Source of the DNA: Acidobacteriaceae bacterium dw_441
GTDB lineage: Bacteria > Acidobacteriota > Terriglobia > Terriglobales > Acidobacteriaceae
Length of the DNA: 64,000 nucleotides
Assembly: GCA_018449715.1 (NCBI GenBank)
Contig: JAAVVA010000001.1
Span: forward strand, 1,116,001 to 1,180,000
Direction of reading: 5' to 3'
Position numbers and translations under genes: made by a program. Positions 1 through 8,680 of this stretch are shown here, piece by piece (the first letter of the stretch is position 1; every line of letters starts with the position of its first letter). The notes below the pieces were generated by a model, which was not told where the DNA came from, did not search any database, and saw nothing but the letters and a program-made list of their open reading frames with translations.

Positions 1-75
1 GGCTTCTTCGGGTTCACCTACGTCCTGCCGCGCCGCTTGTGGAGCCTGCATTGAGAGCCGCAGAAGCTGCAGCGA

Positions 76-609
76 TCAGCGGGGAGCGTACTCGGTGTTC
101 GGGGCGTCCTTCTGCGGCGGGTGCGCGGCAAACCATGTCTTCTGCTCTTCGACCAACCCGGTGGCCTGCTCGCGCAGGTCCTGCAGGGACTCGAGAGCGA
201 TCTTCCGCGAGACGTTGTAGACGCCGTTGTCGGGAGGGGTGCGAAGAATCGTGCCCCATCGCTCGGTCGCCTCGATCAGCTTGGGCAGGGCCTTGCGGAT
301 GTCGCGGTGGCGGGGGCCATAGTCTTCGAGATTGTCGCTCAGCTCATCCGCGAGCGAGGAAAACTGCTCGCAGAGGTCGTGTGTATCCTGCTCGCGGCCG
401 GGGCGGCGGGGCTTCGTGTACATCTCGCGCAGAGTGTTCAGGCGGGTATCGATGAGCTTAATGAAGACCATCACGCGGTCGTTGGCGATGTAGGCGGAAT
501 CGCGTATCTGTTCGATCTCGGCGTCGGTGAGCGGAGCCTCGCCGCGCTGGGCGTGCGCCGGGAAGATGAGGACGGCGAGTGCGAGCAGGGAGAGAGCGAA
601 GCGGCTCAT
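76..609 (-). CDS. Secreted hypothetical protein, 177 aa
   Basis: Function not recognised. The first 20 residues form a signal peptide ending in AHA-Q, so the product is probably exported. The rest is soluble, charged and helical, with no catalytic motif I can name. It lies 20 bp downstream of another small exported protein on the same strand (630-1088) and the two are probably co-transcribed. The ATG at 609 directly precedes the hydrophobic stretch, which supports this start. Family assignment is open; the gene call rests on the signal peptide and an intact frame. Confidence 0.7.
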   Translation of the reverse strand: MSRFALSLLALAVLIFPAHAQRGEAPLTDAEIEQIRDSAYIANDRVMVFIKLIDTRLNTLREMYTKPRRPGREQDTHDLCEQFSSLADELSDNLEDYGPRHRDIRKALPKLIEATERWGTILRTPPDNGVYNVSRKIALESLQDLREQATGLVEEQKTWFAAHPPQKDAPNTEYAPR

Positions 610-629
610 GCGGGTGATTGTAGCGCGCC

Positions 630-1088
630 TTAGTGGCTGAAGACCTGCGTCAGGATATCGCTCTGCACCTGGTTTAGCTGCTTGAGCGTGGCCTGAAGCG
701 TCGGGCGATCCTCGGTGGATGCGCTATGCAGGTACTCTGTCAGCCGGTAGGTGGTGCGATGCATCAACTGCTCGGCGTTCTTCAGGCGCTTCGTGTCGCG
801 GGTCAGCTTCACCTGGATCATCTTCGCGTACTGCGCGACCTTCTGCAGGGTTGCGCTGGCGCGGTCGGGGTCGCCGTCGCGCATCTGGCGTCCGGCGAGG
901 TCGGTCATGGCCGAGACCAGCTCGGTGTAAAGGAAGCACTGGTCGCGTGGGTTAGCCTGTTCGGCGCGCTGCTCCAGCTGGAGAAGCTGCTGCTCGTCAA
1001 GGATAAGGGTCTTGTCGGCAGCGTGGGCAGGCATGCAGGCGGGGACCAGGAGGAGAAGGAGAGCAAGGGGCCGGATGGTGAATCGCAT
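630..1088 (-). CDS. Secreted hypothetical protein, 152 aa
   Basis: Function not recognised. A signal peptide of about 23 residues ends in AHA, followed by a mostly alpha-helical mature part rich in Gln, Leu and Arg. A GAGGT Shine-Dalgarno-like sequence lies just upstream of the ATG at 1088. The adjacent gene at 76-609 is similar in size and is also exported and helical, so the pair may act together in the periplasm. That is inference from position only. Confidence 0.7.
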   Translation of the reverse strand: MRFTIRPLALLLLLVPACMPAHAADKTLILDEQQLLQLEQRAEQANPRDQCFLYTELVSAMTDLAGRQMRDGDPDRASATLQKVAQYAKMIQVKLTRDTKRLKNAEQLMHRTTYRLTEYLHSASTEDRPTLQATLKQLNQVQSDILTQVFSH

Positions 1089-1196
1089 AACGCACCTCGG
1101 TTCTTAGGAGCGTCTGGCTTCAGGAGTTTCTGGCTGCACGAGTTCCTGGGGTCGACGTTCGCTTTCCCGTGAAACTGCTTGTTCGCAACTGCTCAG

Positions 1197-2531
1197 TTAC
1201 TTCATGTGCTGCAAGGTAAGGAGGCGGTGTTTAGCTTCCCACTCTTCGTCGGGAAACTGACCCTTCGCCACCGAGAGGAACTGTTTGTACAGGTCAGATG
1301 CCTCCTTGACCTGGTGGAGCTTGTCTCGTGCCGCCGCCTCAAGAAAGAGGGTGGACGGAGTTGGTGCCAGAACTTTAGCACGCAACTCGAGCGCCCGCAA
1401 GACGGTGGCGGGGTCGTTGTTGTTGGAGGCGGCAAAGGCGAGGTGGCTCGCGGCGACTCCGTAGGCTTCGGGAGTAGGGAAGGCTTTGGGGTCGACAAGG
1501 GCCTTCTGAAGCAATGCCTGGGCGTCGGCGGGGCGACGCAGGCGGATGAGGGTATCGGCGCGGTCGTCGAGCAGGGTGGGGTCGTTCGGAGCGGCGGTGG
1601 AGAGGGCCTCGTAGATCGGAAGTGCCTTCTCGTAGTTGCCGTTACGGACGTAGAGCCGGGCCAGAAGACGGGAAATCGATGCGTCCTGCGGGTTGCCGGT
1701 GTGGAGTGTTTCAACCAGGGGAATGGCTTTTTCGGGCTTGTTCTGTTGCTCGTAGAGCGAGGCGAGCTGCGAGCTGAGAGTAGGGTCGCCGGGGCTCTTC
1801 TGGAGCGCGGCGGTGAGGGTGGTTTCGGCCTGGTCGAGCTTGCGCTGCTGGATGAGGAGATGTACGAGGGCGGCGGTGGCCTGCGCGTTGTTCGCGTCGT
1901 AGCCGAGCAGGCGGCGATAGGCGGCCTCTGCGGCGGGAAGGTCGTTGTTGGCTTCGGCCAGTTCGCCGGTCAGAAGAATGTCGTCGGGGGTCTCGGGAGA
2001 AAGTTTGAGTGCGGCAAGCAGCTCGTCGCTGGCTCCTGAGGGATTTCCAGCTTGGTCGAGGCGGGCGAGAGCGCGGTAGGCGCGGGCGCGGAGGGAGTCG
2101 TCGCCGTTAGGGATGGCGGCTGCGGCGGCCAGTTCGGTGTGGGCATCGGAGGTCTTGCCTGTGCGGGCGAGCAGGAGTCCAAGAGCGAGGTGCGGTTCAA
2201 GCAGGTTGGGGCTGGCGGTGATGGCGCGGCGGTAAGCGGCTTCTGCCTCGGTCGATTGATCGAGGGCATCGTGGGCCAGTCCCAGGTTGTAGAGAACCTG
2301 TGCGTCCGAGGGATTCTTCTCCGCCAGGGCGGAGAGCAGCTTCGCGGCGGTGGCGTAGTCCTGCTTGCCAAGGGCATCGGCGGCCTGTGCGCGGAGGGGG
2401 TCCTGCTGGCGCTCCGAGGAGGCGTCGCGGGTTCCCGCAGGAAGCTGCGCATAGGCGGCAGGAACGATCAGAAGGGCAAGGGCCAGTGGGAGGAGGCGGT
2501 TCGCGCGCGAATTGTGGTGATTGCTGGACAT
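1197..2531 (-). CDS. Exported tetratricopeptide-repeat protein, 444 aa
   Basis: A signal peptide (hydrophobic run and AYA-Q cleavage site) is followed by about ten TPR units with the typical spacing of A, L, G, Y and P residues, for example YNLGLAHDAL and EAEAAYRRAI. TPR solenoids are protein-interaction scaffolds; a periplasmic or outer-membrane assembly role is plausible but unproven. The frame stays open upstream to 2849, but that extension runs through the intergenic palindrome at 2641-2775 and lacks coding character. I therefore place the start at the ATG at 2531, directly before the signal peptide. Confidence 0.8.
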   Translation of the reverse strand: MSSNHHNSRANRLLPLALALLIVPAAYAQLPAGTRDASSERQQDPLRAQAADALGKQDYATAAKLLSALAEKNPSDAQVLYNLGLAHDALDQSTEAEAAYRRAITASPNLLEPHLALGLLLARTGKTSDAHTELAAAAAIPNGDDSLRARAYRALARLDQAGNPSGASDELLAALKLSPETPDDILLTGELAEANNDLPAAEAAYRRLLGYDANNAQATAALVHLLIQQRKLDQAETTLTAALQKSPGDPTLSSQLASLYEQQNKPEKAIPLVETLHTGNPQDASISRLLARLYVRNGNYEKALPIYEALSTAAPNDPTLLDDRADTLIRLRRPADAQALLQKALVDPKAFPTPEAYGVAASHLAFAASNNNDPATVLRALELRAKVLAPTPSTLFLEAAARDKLHQVKEASDLYKQFLSVAKGQFPDEEWEAKHRLLTLQHMK

Positions 2532-2640
2532 CGTTATCTTTAGTTTAAATGCGAATGGCCCGACAGGAGCCGGACCGTTCGTTTTCTCCTGATTTAGATT
2601 TTCAGGATGACTGATAAGAGATATGGGTTGCAGGATGACA

Positions 2641-2775
2641 GGGTGCCCCATCCTTTCTGAAAGAAAGGGTGGGATGAATCCCTTTTGCACCAGCACAGTC
2701 TTTCGTCTTTTAAATTTCCAGCGTTGAAATCGTGCATCCCACCTTCGCGATGAAGCTGCGAAGGATGGGGCACCC
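2641..2775. repeat. Intergenic REP-like inverted repeat
   Basis: A perfect 15-bp inverted repeat (gggtgccccatcctt at 2641-2655 and its complement at 2761-2775) encloses a second perfect 9-bp inverted repeat (ggtgggatg at 2668-2676 and catcccacc at 2735-2743). The nested arms could fold into one long cruciform or hairpin between the TPR gene and the phosphatase gene. It resembles dispersed intergenic palindromes that I associate with Acidobacteriaceae genomes; copy number cannot be judged from one window. Confidence 0.6.
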
Positions 2776-2808
2776 GATCCTGTGTGGCGGGGCAGGGAGA
2801 GACGCGGA

Positions 2809-4347
2809 TTAACTTTCCTGATGGATGCCCGTCTTTCCCGCTTCGACAACGAAAGACGCTGTCTTTGCTAAGTGACCACCAGGAGCTTCAATCTCGTTTG
2901 TCGTCCACAACTGGCTCTCCATCGCCTTTGCGGTCAGCTCGCAGAGGAAGAAGCCGCGGCGCGAGTGGCTGTAGAGGATGTGCGGGTTTGCCTTCATCAG
3001 CATGTCCGAGACGGGGCGGTGATCGACGCCGTTGCGGCCGGAACTGATGGAAGTTCCAAGAATCTCACTGGCGACGATGGGCGACTTCGGATCGTCGAAG
3101 TTCCGCTTCAGGTCGCTCACCCATGTCTGATGAGCGTCACCCGTAATGTAGACGGGGTTGTTTGGCTTCCGTGTCGCGAGGAAGTCAAGCATACGCTTGC
3201 GGGCCGCGGGGTAGCCGTCCCACATATCCATCGCGTGCGTCTCGACGCCGTTCTGCGGAATGTCGAGCTGCGCGACCATGACCTGGTTCGCGATGATGTT
3301 CCAGGTGGTGGGCGAGGCCGAGAGTGTCTCGTTGAACCACTTCTCCTGCTCGAAGCCCATCATCGTCCCCTCGGGACGCTCGCGCTCTTCGCAGGTGGGC
3401 TTCACGCGGTCTCCGCAGGGCTGCGGCGTGCGGAACTGCCGGGTATCGAGCACGGTGAACTGTGCCATCTGCCCGTACTGCACCTTGCGGTACAGCCGCA
3501 GGCCCTTCGGTCCGAGATAGGTGCTGCGGCGAAGCGGCATGTTCTCGTAATACGCCTGCAGGGCCGCAGCGCGGCGTTGAAGGAAGTTCTCTTCAGGATG
3601 AGCGGGAGAGGTGGACATGCCCGCCCAGTTGTTCGTCACCTCGTGGTCGTCGAGGGTCACGATCCACGGATGCGCGGCGTGGCAGGCCTGAAGGTCGGGG
3701 TCGCGCTTGTACTGGGCGTAGTGGTGACGGTACTGCTCGAGCGTGACGACGAGGTCGACGTCGTGCTTGCGGGTGGGCGGATAGGTGACGTGGTGCTCGT
3801 AGATATAGTCGCCGAGGAAGATGACGGCGTCGAGGTCGGCGTTGGCCATCTCGCGATGCACGGTGTAGTAGCCATCCTCATAGTGCTGGCACGATGCGAA
3901 GCCGAAGCGCACATGGTCGGGATGGGCGTCGAAGGCGGGAGCGGTGCGGGTCTTGCCCACGCGGCTGGTCGATCCACCGCAGTGAAAGCGGTAGAAGTAG
4001 TCGCTGGAGGGCTTCAGCCCGGCGACTTCGACGTGAACGGAGTGTCCCAGCTCGGGCGTTGCGACGGCGCTGCCGTGCTGCACGATGTGGCGCATGGATT
4101 CGTCGGTCGCGACCTCCCACGAGACGGGAATGGCAACCTGCGGAATCTCGTTGACCCCGACGGGTGTGTCGGAGGTGAGGCGGGTCCAGAGCACCACTCC
4201 ATCGGGAGCGGGGTCGCCGGAGGCAACGCCCACGGTGAAGGGGTCGAACTTGAAGGCAGGCACGGTCTGCGCTTCGAGAGAGTTGCGCCGCATCGTCTCA
4301 TAGGCGATAAAACCGCCTACCGACGCCAGAAAATTTCTACGATTCAT
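2809..4347 (-). CDS. phoD: PhoD-like alkaline phosphatase, Tat-type leader
   Basis: Metallophosphoesterase of the PhoD family, which hydrolyses phosphate mono- or diesters outside the cytoplasm. The N-terminus MNRRNFLASVGGF carries a twin-arginine-like leader. An N-terminal PhoD domain (GVASGDP, VVLWTRL) is followed by the metal-binding core: SCQ, LGDYIYE, DDHEVTNNW and, near the C-terminus, TGDAHQTW. Length (512 aa) fits the family. The frame extends 13 codons further upstream, but the ATG at 4347 sits right before the RR motif and is preferred. It stands alone, apart from the convergent gene pair at 4523-5800. The exact substrate is not predictable. Confidence 0.9.
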   Translation of the reverse strand: MNRRNFLASVGGFIAYETMRRNSLEAQTVPAFKFDPFTVGVASGDPAPDGVVLWTRLTSDTPVGVNEIPQVAIPVSWEVATDESMRHIVQHGSAVATPELGHSVHVEVAGLKPSSDYFYRFHCGGSTSRVGKTRTAPAFDAHPDHVRFGFASCQHYEDGYYTVHREMANADLDAVIFLGDYIYEHHVTYPPTRKHDVDLVVTLEQYRHHYAQYKRDPDLQACHAAHPWIVTLDDHEVTNNWAGMSTSPAHPEENFLQRRAAALQAYYENMPLRRSTYLGPKGLRLYRKVQYGQMAQFTVLDTRQFRTPQPCGDRVKPTCEERERPEGTMMGFEQEKWFNETLSASPTTWNIIANQVMVAQLDIPQNGVETHAMDMWDGYPAARKRMLDFLATRKPNNPVYITGDAHQTWVSDLKRNFDDPKSPIVASEILGTSISSGRNGVDHRPVSDMLMKANPHILYSHSRRGFFLCELTAKAMESQLWTTNEIEAPGGHLAKTASFVVEAGKTGIHQES

Positions 4348-4522
4348 TTTGAGTTCCCACCTGTTCGTTCCGGGCGCTTCTCCCACCAGAGAAGTGCCGT
4401 AGAAGGATGACTTTAGAGGGGTCGCGTGAACCTCAGGTAAAGATTCAGGGCGCGGCGGGAGGGTTTCGAATCCACAGAATGTTAAAGTTGCCGGAACGTG
4501 AGTTTGCTAGGCTGTCGGCGCT

Positions 4523-4930
4523 ATGAAAAGACGACTCTCCCTGCTGTTGTTCGTTCTTGTCCTGGTGGGCAGCATTCCTGCTCCGGCGCAGTCGGCCATG
4601 CTGCTGTCGAATGTGCGCCGCATCTACATCGAGAAGATGGCCGATCATCTCGATCAATATCTGGCCTCTTCGATCTCCGAAAAGTTTCATGGAGCGGTGA
4701 CGGTGGTGCTGGACCGCAAGGATGCCGATGCGGTGCTGCGCGGCGTCAACATCGGCGCGCAGACGACCGAGAAGGCGACCGTGCAGCTGGTTGATCCAGC
4801 GGAGCGGCAGGTGTTGTGGTCGGGGACGGCGGGCGACCGCAAGATAATGACCCTCGACATCGGTCACGGAGGGCAGGAGAAGATCGCCGATAATATCGTG
4901 GGCCAGCTGCGGAAGGCGATGCAGCGGTAG
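4523..4930 (+). CDS. Secreted hypothetical protein, 135 aa
   Basis: Function not recognised. A clear signal peptide (KRR, hydrophobic run, PAPAQ) precedes a domain of about 110 residues with alternating strands and helices (ADAVLRGVNIG, ERQVLWSGTAGDRK, ADNIVGQLRKAM). That pattern resembles small periplasmic proteins in which one domain is predicted to bind another component, but no family can be named. It converges with the alpha/beta hydrolase gene, with a hairpin between the two stops. Confidence 0.7.
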   Translation: MKRRLSLLLFVLVLVGSIPAPAQSAMLLSNVRRIYIEKMADHLDQYLASSISEKFHGAVTVVLDRKDADAVLRGVNIGAQTTEKATVQLVDPAERQVLWSGTAGDRKIMTLDIGHGGQEKIADNIVGQLRKAMQR

Positions 4931-4938
4931 AGAGTAGG

Positions 4939-4970
4939 TTGTCGGCGAACCCTGTTGAGTCCGCCGACAA
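4939..4970. terminator. Hairpin between convergent genes
   Basis: A perfect 9-bp stem (ttgtcggcg at 4939-4947 and cgccgacaa at 4962-4970) lies between two convergent stop codons, at 4930 and 4979. There is no T-tract on either strand, so it is terminator-like rather than a textbook intrinsic terminator. Confidence 0.45.
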
Positions 4971-4978
4971 AGAGGCGG

Positions 4979-5800
4979 TTAGCTGCGGATGAACTCCAGC
5001 AGGTCGGGGTTGAGGACGTCGGCGTGGACGGTCAGCATGCCGTGCGGATAGCCGGGGTAGATCTTCAGTTTGGCGTTCTTGATGATCTTGGCTGAAAGGA
5101 CTCCGGCGTCGGCGTAGGGCACGATCTGGTCGTCGTCGCCATGCAGGACGAGGGTGGGGACGTCGATGGCTTCGAGGTCGGAGTTGAAGTCGGTTTCGGA
5201 GAAGGCCTTGATGCACTCATAGTGCGCGTTGGCTGCGCCGATCATGCCCTGACGCCACCAGTTGTCGACAATGCCTTCGATCACCTTGGCTCCGGGGCGA
5301 TTGAAGCCGTAGAACGGAAGCGGAACTTCGCGGTAGAACTGCGCGCGGTTAGCGGCGAGCTGTTTGCGGAGATCGTCGAAGACCTCGATGGGAAGACCGC
5401 CGGGGTTCTTCTCGGTCTTGAGCATGATGGGAGGAACGGAGCTGACGAGGACGACCTTAGCGATGCGGCCTTTACCGTGGCGAGCGACGTAGCGGGCGAC
5501 CTCGCCGCCTCCGGTGGAGTGGCCGATGTGAACGGCGTCCTTGAGGTCGAGTGCGGAGGTCAGTTCGGCGACATCGGAGGCATAGGTATCCATCTCGTGG
5601 CCGGTGGAGGTTTGCGTGGAGCGGCCGTGGCCGCGGCGGTCATGCGCGATGACGCGGTATCCATGCTGGAGGAAGAAGAGCATCTGGTTGTCCCAGTCGT
5701 CGGCGGACAGGGGCCAGCCGTGATGGAAGACGATGGGCTGTCCGGTGCCCCAGTCCTTGTAGAAGATCTGGGTTCCGTCTTTGGTTGTGATGAATGGCAT
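4979..5800 (-). CDS. Alpha/beta hydrolase, non-haem chloroperoxidase/esterase type
   Basis: Serine hydrolase of the alpha/beta-fold group that includes cofactor-free haloperoxidases and arylesterases; it probably cleaves small esters. The catalytic triad is visible: Ser95 in the nucleophile elbow GHSTGG, Asp224 in GDDDQIVP and His253 in YPGYPHGM. The oxyanion-hole segment [11 protein letters not shown] is at residues 26-36. There is no signal peptide, so it is cytoplasmic. Length (273 aa) matches the family. The 'chloroperoxidase' name reflects homology only; true substrate unknown. Confidence 0.88.
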   Translation of the reverse strand: MPFITTKDGTQIFYKDWGTGQPIVFHHGWPLSADDWDNQMLFFLQHGYRVIAHDRRGHGRSTQTSTGHEMDTYASDVAELTSALDLKDAVHIGHSTGGGEVARYVARHGKGRIAKVVLVSSVPPIMLKTEKNPGGLPIEVFDDLRKQLAANRAQFYREVPLPFYGFNRPGAKVIEGIVDNWWRQGMIGAANAHYECIKAFSETDFNSDLEAIDVPTLVLHGDDDQIVPYADAGVLSAKIIKNAKLKIYPGYPHGMLTVHADVLNPDLLEFIRS

Positions 5801-5889
5801 CGATATTCTCCTTGTGTCGCAGGGTAAGGTGTGTCGGTGAAGAGGCCGAAGTCCGGTTGCATCATCGGACGCCGACGGATGCGATCAGG

Positions 5890-6876
5890 TTACGGGAGAA
5901 TCTTTACGGTTGCGTGGAAGAGCTGGTATTTCGAGTAGCGATGCAGCTCTCCGCCTTCGGCCTGCGTGGTCTGCCAGAGGATCTCGACCTGCTTCGTAAG
6001 CCAGAGAGGCTCGGGGAACTGCTCGATGGTGACCTTGCTGTAGTCGATGGTCGAGGTGATGCGCTTGAGGTTCAGCTCGGGTAGTGGAGCGCGCAGATCG
6101 GTGCGAAGCCGGAGGATGTGGAAGTTTTCGGCGTCGACCCAGGCGAAGCCTTGATAAAGAAGCGGGATCGTTCCGGCGCCGATGTTTAGCTGGGCAGGCT
6201 TGCGGACCTTGTCGGGAATCTGCGCGAAGGCGATAACGTGGGTGGCGCGGCCATCGAGCTTCTGCGTTCCGAGATAGCGAAAGGTGGACTCGGACCGATT
6301 GCCGGCAGCGAAGATTGTCCAGAGGGAGGCAAAGCCGGTCCCGTGAGGCGCTTGCTTTTGAGCGGTGGGCGCGGTGCCCTCACGTGTTTCTTCGAGGGTG
6401 ATGCTGCCGTCGTCTTCTTTCGTGCTGTGGATGATGTACTCGTAGCGGCGCCAGTCGCCGCGGACGAACTTGCTGGTGGCGACGGCAGGGCTTTGCAGGG
6501 TGCTGCCGCCGCGTGAGTCGGTGTTGGCTCCGATGCCCGCGACACGGACGGAGGTGACGGTGGTATTGGTGGGCTGGGTCTCCTCGGCGATCTCTTCGCG
6601 ACAAAGAAGGTTGGGAACACGCGGAAGCTGAGCGCTGATGGTCTCGCCGGTGTTCTGGAGGATGGTGTCGAGCTGAGCGGCGTCTTCGGGCTCGAGCTTG
6701 AGGCCGTTCAGCTCTTTGACGGACTTAATGAGCTGAGCCGGAGGAAGATCGATATAAGGTGTGGTGCGGAGATACTGCTGCATGGCGATGGCCTGTGCGG
6801 GCGTGGTCTGCTGGGCGTGGGCCGTGATGGGCGCGAGCAGGAAAAGGATTGCCGCATGTTGGAGGGGGCTTCGCAT
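5890..6876 (-). CDS. Exported hypothetical protein, 328 aa
   Basis: No named family. A signal peptide (start MRSPLQHAAILFLLAP, cleavage after AHA) is followed by a mainly beta domain in the C-terminal half, with phrases such as YQGFAWVDAENFHILRL and IEQFPEPLWLTKQVE. These resemble lipoprotein-sorting (LolA/LolB-like) or outer-membrane-associated folds of acidobacterial hypotheticals; this is a loose resemblance. The frame extends upstream to 6954, but the ATG at 6876 is chosen because it immediately precedes the signal peptide. It is divergent from the MFS gene at 6989. Confidence 0.7.
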   Translation of the reverse strand: MRSPLQHAAILFLLAPITAHAQQTTPAQAIAMQQYLRTTPYIDLPPAQLIKSVKELNGLKLEPEDAAQLDTILQNTGETISAQLPRVPNLLCREEIAEETQPTNTTVTSVRVAGIGANTDSRGGSTLQSPAVATSKFVRGDWRRYEYIIHSTKEDDGSITLEETREGTAPTAQKQAPHGTGFASLWTIFAAGNRSESTFRYLGTQKLDGRATHVIAFAQIPDKVRKPAQLNIGAGTIPLLYQGFAWVDAENFHILRLRTDLRAPLPELNLKRITSTIDYSKVTIEQFPEPLWLTKQVEILWQTTQAEGGELHRYSKYQLFHATVKILP

Positions 6877-6988
6877 AGCCGGAGAATCGTATGAGGGACA
6901 CGTGGGGAAAGTCAATGAAGATGCGTTGCTTCGGAGCTTCTGACGAGATTTCATCGCGTATAGACCGTGACAGGCGTTTAATAGTCTT

Positions 6989-8155
6989 ATGGGGATTCAG
7001 TGGCCCAAATGGGCGCTTGCTGTACTTTTTCTTGCAGATGGAACGGGGTTCGGGCTGTGGGCGGCGCATGTTCCGGTGTTCAAGCAGAACCTGCATTTGA
7101 CGAACGGCGCGTTGAGCGCGGTGTTGCTGGCGCTGGTGGGCGGGGCGATCGTTACGATGCCGGTGATGGGGCAGATGATCTCGCACTTCGGCAGCCGGAA
7201 GGTCGTGCGGGTGATCTCGCTGGTCTATGTGGCGATGCTGTCCTGTATTGCTCAGGCGAACTCGTACACGATGCTGGTGGTGTGCGCGGGTCTGTTCGGC
7301 GGGGCGAAGGGAGCGTTCGATGTCGCGGTGAACGCGCAGGCGGTGGCGCTGGAGAGGCACTATGGCCGGTCGAGCCAGAGTTTGTTGCAGGGGTGCTGGA
7401 GTTTAGGCGGACTGTTTGGCGCGGGGGTGACGAGTCTGCTGCTGAAGCATGGGCAGACGCTGCGGTTCAACCTTTCGACGGCGTCGGTGGTGCTGGCAGT
7501 GGCTGTGCTCGCGGTGCTGCCGATGCTGGTGACGGAAGAAGAACGGCATCGTGAGGCGGAGAAAAAGAAGGGCTTCATGCTGCCGGATGCTCCTCTGCTG
7601 CGGCTGGCGACGATTGCCTTCTTCGGGCTGTTTGCCGAGGGAGCGATTGGCGACTGGGCTGCCGTGTATCTGCGGTCGAATATGAGTGCGAGCCTTTCGC
7701 TCGCTGCCGCCGGGTATGCCTCGTATGCGATTGCGATGGCGTCCGCGAGGTTCGCGGGAGACTGGCTGGTGCGGAGGCTCAGCCATGGGGCGATTCTTAC
7801 AGGAAGCGGCGCGTTGATAGCCTTCGGGTTCGGATGCACGCTGCTGTCGCCGTCGATTCCGGTGGCGGTCTTCGGCCTGGTGCTGACGGGCATGGGGATT
7901 GCGAATATTTTTCCAGTGATCGTGACTCTGGTGGGGAGGAGCACGAAGATGGCGACCGGGCCGGCGATCTCCGCGCTGTCGACGATTGGCTACTTCGGGT
8001 TTCTTGCCGGGCCTCCGCTGATCGGCTGGCTGGCTGTGATGGTGGGGCTTGAACGTGCGCTGGGAATGGTGGTGCTGGCGGGCGTGGTGGTCGCGGCGGG
8101 ACCGGTGCTGCTGGCGAGGAACAATCGTGAGGCTCAGGTGGAGGCCGGGGTATGA
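6989..8155 (+). CDS. MFS transporter, YbjJ-like, 12 TM
   Basis: Major facilitator superfamily permease of 388 aa with twelve predicted membrane helices in two halves. The family loop motif appears between TM2 and TM3 as GQMISHFGSRKV and is echoed in the second half by ARFAGDWLVRRL. The overall pattern recalls E. coli YbjJ-type exporters. Substrate unknown. Its stop overlaps the start of the SMR gene (ATGA at 8152-8155), so the two membrane transporters are translationally coupled and could share an export role. Confidence 0.88.
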   Translation: MGIQWPKWALAVLFLADGTGFGLWAAHVPVFKQNLHLTNGALSAVLLALVGGAIVTMPVMGQMISHFGSRKVVRVISLVYVAMLSCIAQANSYTMLVVCAGLFGGAKGAFDVAVNAQAVALERHYGRSSQSLLQGCWSLGGLFGAGVTSLLLKHGQTLRFNLSTASVVLAVAVLAVLPMLVTEEERHREAEKKKGFMLPDAPLLRLATIAFFGLFAEGAIGDWAAVYLRSNMSASLSLAAAGYASYAIAMASARFAGDWLVRRLSHGAILTGSGALIAFGFGCTLLSPSIPVAVFGLVLTGMGIANIFPVIVTLVGRSTKMATGPAISALSTIGYFGFLAGPPLIGWLAVMVGLERALGMVVLAGVVVAAGPVLLARNNREAQVEAGV

Positions 8156-8487
8156 GGCTCGACGCGCTGTGGCTGGCGGCGGCGATTTTGAGCGAGGTGA
8201 TTGCTACCTCGTCGCTGAAGGCCTCGAATGGATTTACGAGGCTGTGGTCCTCGGTGGCAGTGGTCGCGGGGTATGGTGCGGCGTTCTACTTTCTTTCGCA
8301 GACGCTGAGGACAATTCCGGTGGGGATCGTGTATGCGATCTGGTCGGGCGTGGGGACGGTGCTGATTGCGCTGGTGGGGTTCGTGATCTACAAACAGACG
8401 CTCGATCGTGCGGCGTTGCTCGGGATGGCTCTGATTATCGCGGGCGTGCTGGTGATGAATCTACTTTCGAAGTCTGCGGCACACTAG
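8152..8487 (+). CDS. Small multidrug resistance (SMR) family exporter
   Basis: Four-helix transporter of 111 aa from the EmrE/SugE family, which exchanges protons for cationic drugs or guanidinium compounds as a dimer. The essential membrane glutamate is Glu15 (in ILSEVIATSSLK), and the family motif GIVYAIWSGVG is in TM3. It is translationally coupled to the upstream MFS gene. It is the last chromosomal gene before the integrated element. EmrE-like sequence (SLKAS, YAIWSG) favours a drug-type over a guanidinium-type exporter, but not decisively. Confidence 0.9.
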   Translation: MRLDALWLAAAILSEVIATSSLKASNGFTRLWSSVAVVAGYGAAFYFLSQTLRTIPVGIVYAIWSGVGTVLIALVGFVIYKQTLDRAALLGMALIIAGVLVMNLLSKSAAH

Positions 8488-8521
8488 GTGCTGGTGGCGC
8501 GCTGGACGGAGTTGATCGCAG

Positions 8522-8548
8522 ATCCTTCGGCTTCGCTCAGGATGACAA
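8522..8548 (+). repeat. Partial interspersed repeat containing putative attL
   Basis: The stretch ending in ttcgctcaggatgacaa looks like an interspersed acidobacterial intergenic repeat, with 5-bp inverted arms atcct/aggat at 8522-8526 and 8539-8543. Its last 12 bp (8537-8548) recur exactly at 40759-40770, at the far edge of the mobile element. Confidence 0.45.
8537..8548 (+). other. Putative attL core (12-bp direct repeat)
   Basis: tcaggatgacaa, identical to 40759-40770. It lies 60 bp from the first CTGCACAG motif (8608), mirroring the right end, where the gap from the last arm-like motif is also about 60 bp. Confidence 0.5.
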
Positions 8549-8607
8549 ATATAACCTAAATAATTATAAACAAACAAGATAATTTCTTGATATTATCTGT
8601 ACGAGTC

Positions 8608-8665
8608 CTGCACAGCTACGGGGATTCAATGACTTGCGAGAAAAGTCTGCACGGAATCTGCACAG
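8608..8665 (+). promoter_or_regulatory. Putative integrase arm-type sites, left end
   Basis: Three direct copies of an 8-bp motif: ctgcacag at 8608-8615, ctgcacgg at 8647-8654 and ctgcacag at 8658-8665. They lie between the putative attL core and the integrase start. The same motif recurs at the right end. Binding by the integrase is inferred. Confidence 0.45.
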
Positions 8666-8680
8666 AACCGGGAGGCGGAC

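Noticed and set aside
2532-2849. N-terminal extension of the TPR protein frame
   Set aside because: It runs over an inverted-repeat region, is not preceded by a ribosome site and ends at a signal-peptide start.
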